From Actinomycetes bacterium (GTDB lineage Bacteria > Actinomycetota > Acidimicrobiia > Acidimicrobiales > UBA8190), in the NCBI GenBank assembly GCA_021798135.1, contig JAJZYI010000252.1, positions 1-5,135 of the forward strand: 5,135 nucleotides of DNA, read 5' to 3'. The notes under the pieces were generated by a model. It made no database searches. It was not told where the DNA came from and was given only the letters and a program-made list of their open reading frames with translations. How positions within the stretch are numbered: position 1 is the first letter of the stretch; each line of letters begins with the position of its first letter. Made by a program: the position numbers and the translations under genes. Positions 4,892 to 5,135 of the stretch are shown piece after piece.

Positions 4892-5135
4892 GTGGCCGTC
4901 GCCCTGATCGTCCTGTGCGGAGCACTCGTCCTCCTCGGCGCGGTCCCGCTCGTCTGGCGCCGGGTGGTGGACGAGCGCCGCTCGGTGCGCGACTACCAGC
5001 AGACCTTGAACACGCTGCGCACCGTGTCGGGCCGGAGCGGCCAGGTGCAGGTCCGGCCCATCGGGGAACGCCAGCGGCCGCCCGCCCGAGCCGCAGCGGC
5101 GCCCGGCGAGGGCGACGGCGCCGCGGTGCCCGGTG
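4892..5135 (+). CDS. Membrane-anchored protein of unknown function, 3' end outside window
   Basis: The frame from the GTG at 4892 is open to the window edge (81 codons seen). It starts with a hydrophobic stretch, residues 2-22 (AVALIVLCGALVLLGAVPLVW), which looks like one transmembrane helix or uncleaved signal anchor. A strongly basic run, RRVVDERR (23-30), follows, so by the positive-inside rule the rest should be cytoplasmic. Residues 31-50 look helical, and from about residue 60 the sequence is rich in Pro, Ala, Arg and Gly, a likely disordered linker. I do not recognise the family. An in-frame TTG at 4880 could add four residues; ATG at 4884 is in a frame that soon stops. Third positions are almost all G/C, which supports coding. 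Confidence 0.75.
   Translation, partial: MAVALIVLCGALVLLGAVPLVWRRVVDERRSVRDYQQTLNTLRTVSGRSGQVQVRPIGERQRPPARAAAAPGEGDGAAVPG

Noticed and set aside
1..5135. CRISPR array, tRNA/rRNA genes, IS elements, phage or defence genes
   Set aside because: I saw no regularly spaced repeats, cloverleaf-like sequences, transposase motifs or terminal inverted repeats, and every sizeable frame is accounted for by a housekeeping or metabolic family.

Overview
The window is very GC-rich, with strong G/C bias at third codon positions, frequent GTG starts and few Shine-Dalgarno sequences. The protein types also point to a high-GC actinobacterium. From remembered resemblance of the MutY, RmlC-like and MaoC proteins I would guess class Acidimicrobiia, but that is an inference and not a demonstrated placement. 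I found no phage, IS, CRISPR, tRNA or rRNA signal. The window looks like ordinary chromosome.

Layout. 1-168 holds no gene I can support. 169-681 (+) encodes a MaoC-type hot-dog hydratase, followed closely by mutY at about 719-1618 (+), an adenine DNA glycosylase with its Fe-S cluster. mutY converges on an epoxide-hydrolase-like alpha/beta hydrolase at 1684-2553 (-), with a possible shared GC-rich hairpin between them. The hydrolase is divergent from a two-gene operon: an MBL-fold metallohydrolase (2692-3567, +) and a flavin reductase domain protein (3564-4079, +), whose start and stop codons overlap as GTGA. After a 163-base spacer comes an RmlC-like cupin (4243-4794, +), apparently translated from a leaderless mRNA. 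The window ends inside a gene for a protein with an N-terminal membrane helix (4892 onward, +).

How the genes work together. Only the MBL hydrolase and flavin reductase pair is convincingly co-expressed. MaoC and mutY may share a transcript but have unrelated functions. I see no evidence for a new multi-gene system. The observations most worth a second look are local: a 33-bp tandem duplication at the N-terminus of mutY, an RmlC homologue that has apparently exchanged the epimerase lysine for a cupin-type metal-site pattern, and two divergent -10 hexamers that overlap by two bases between the hydrolase and the MBL operon.
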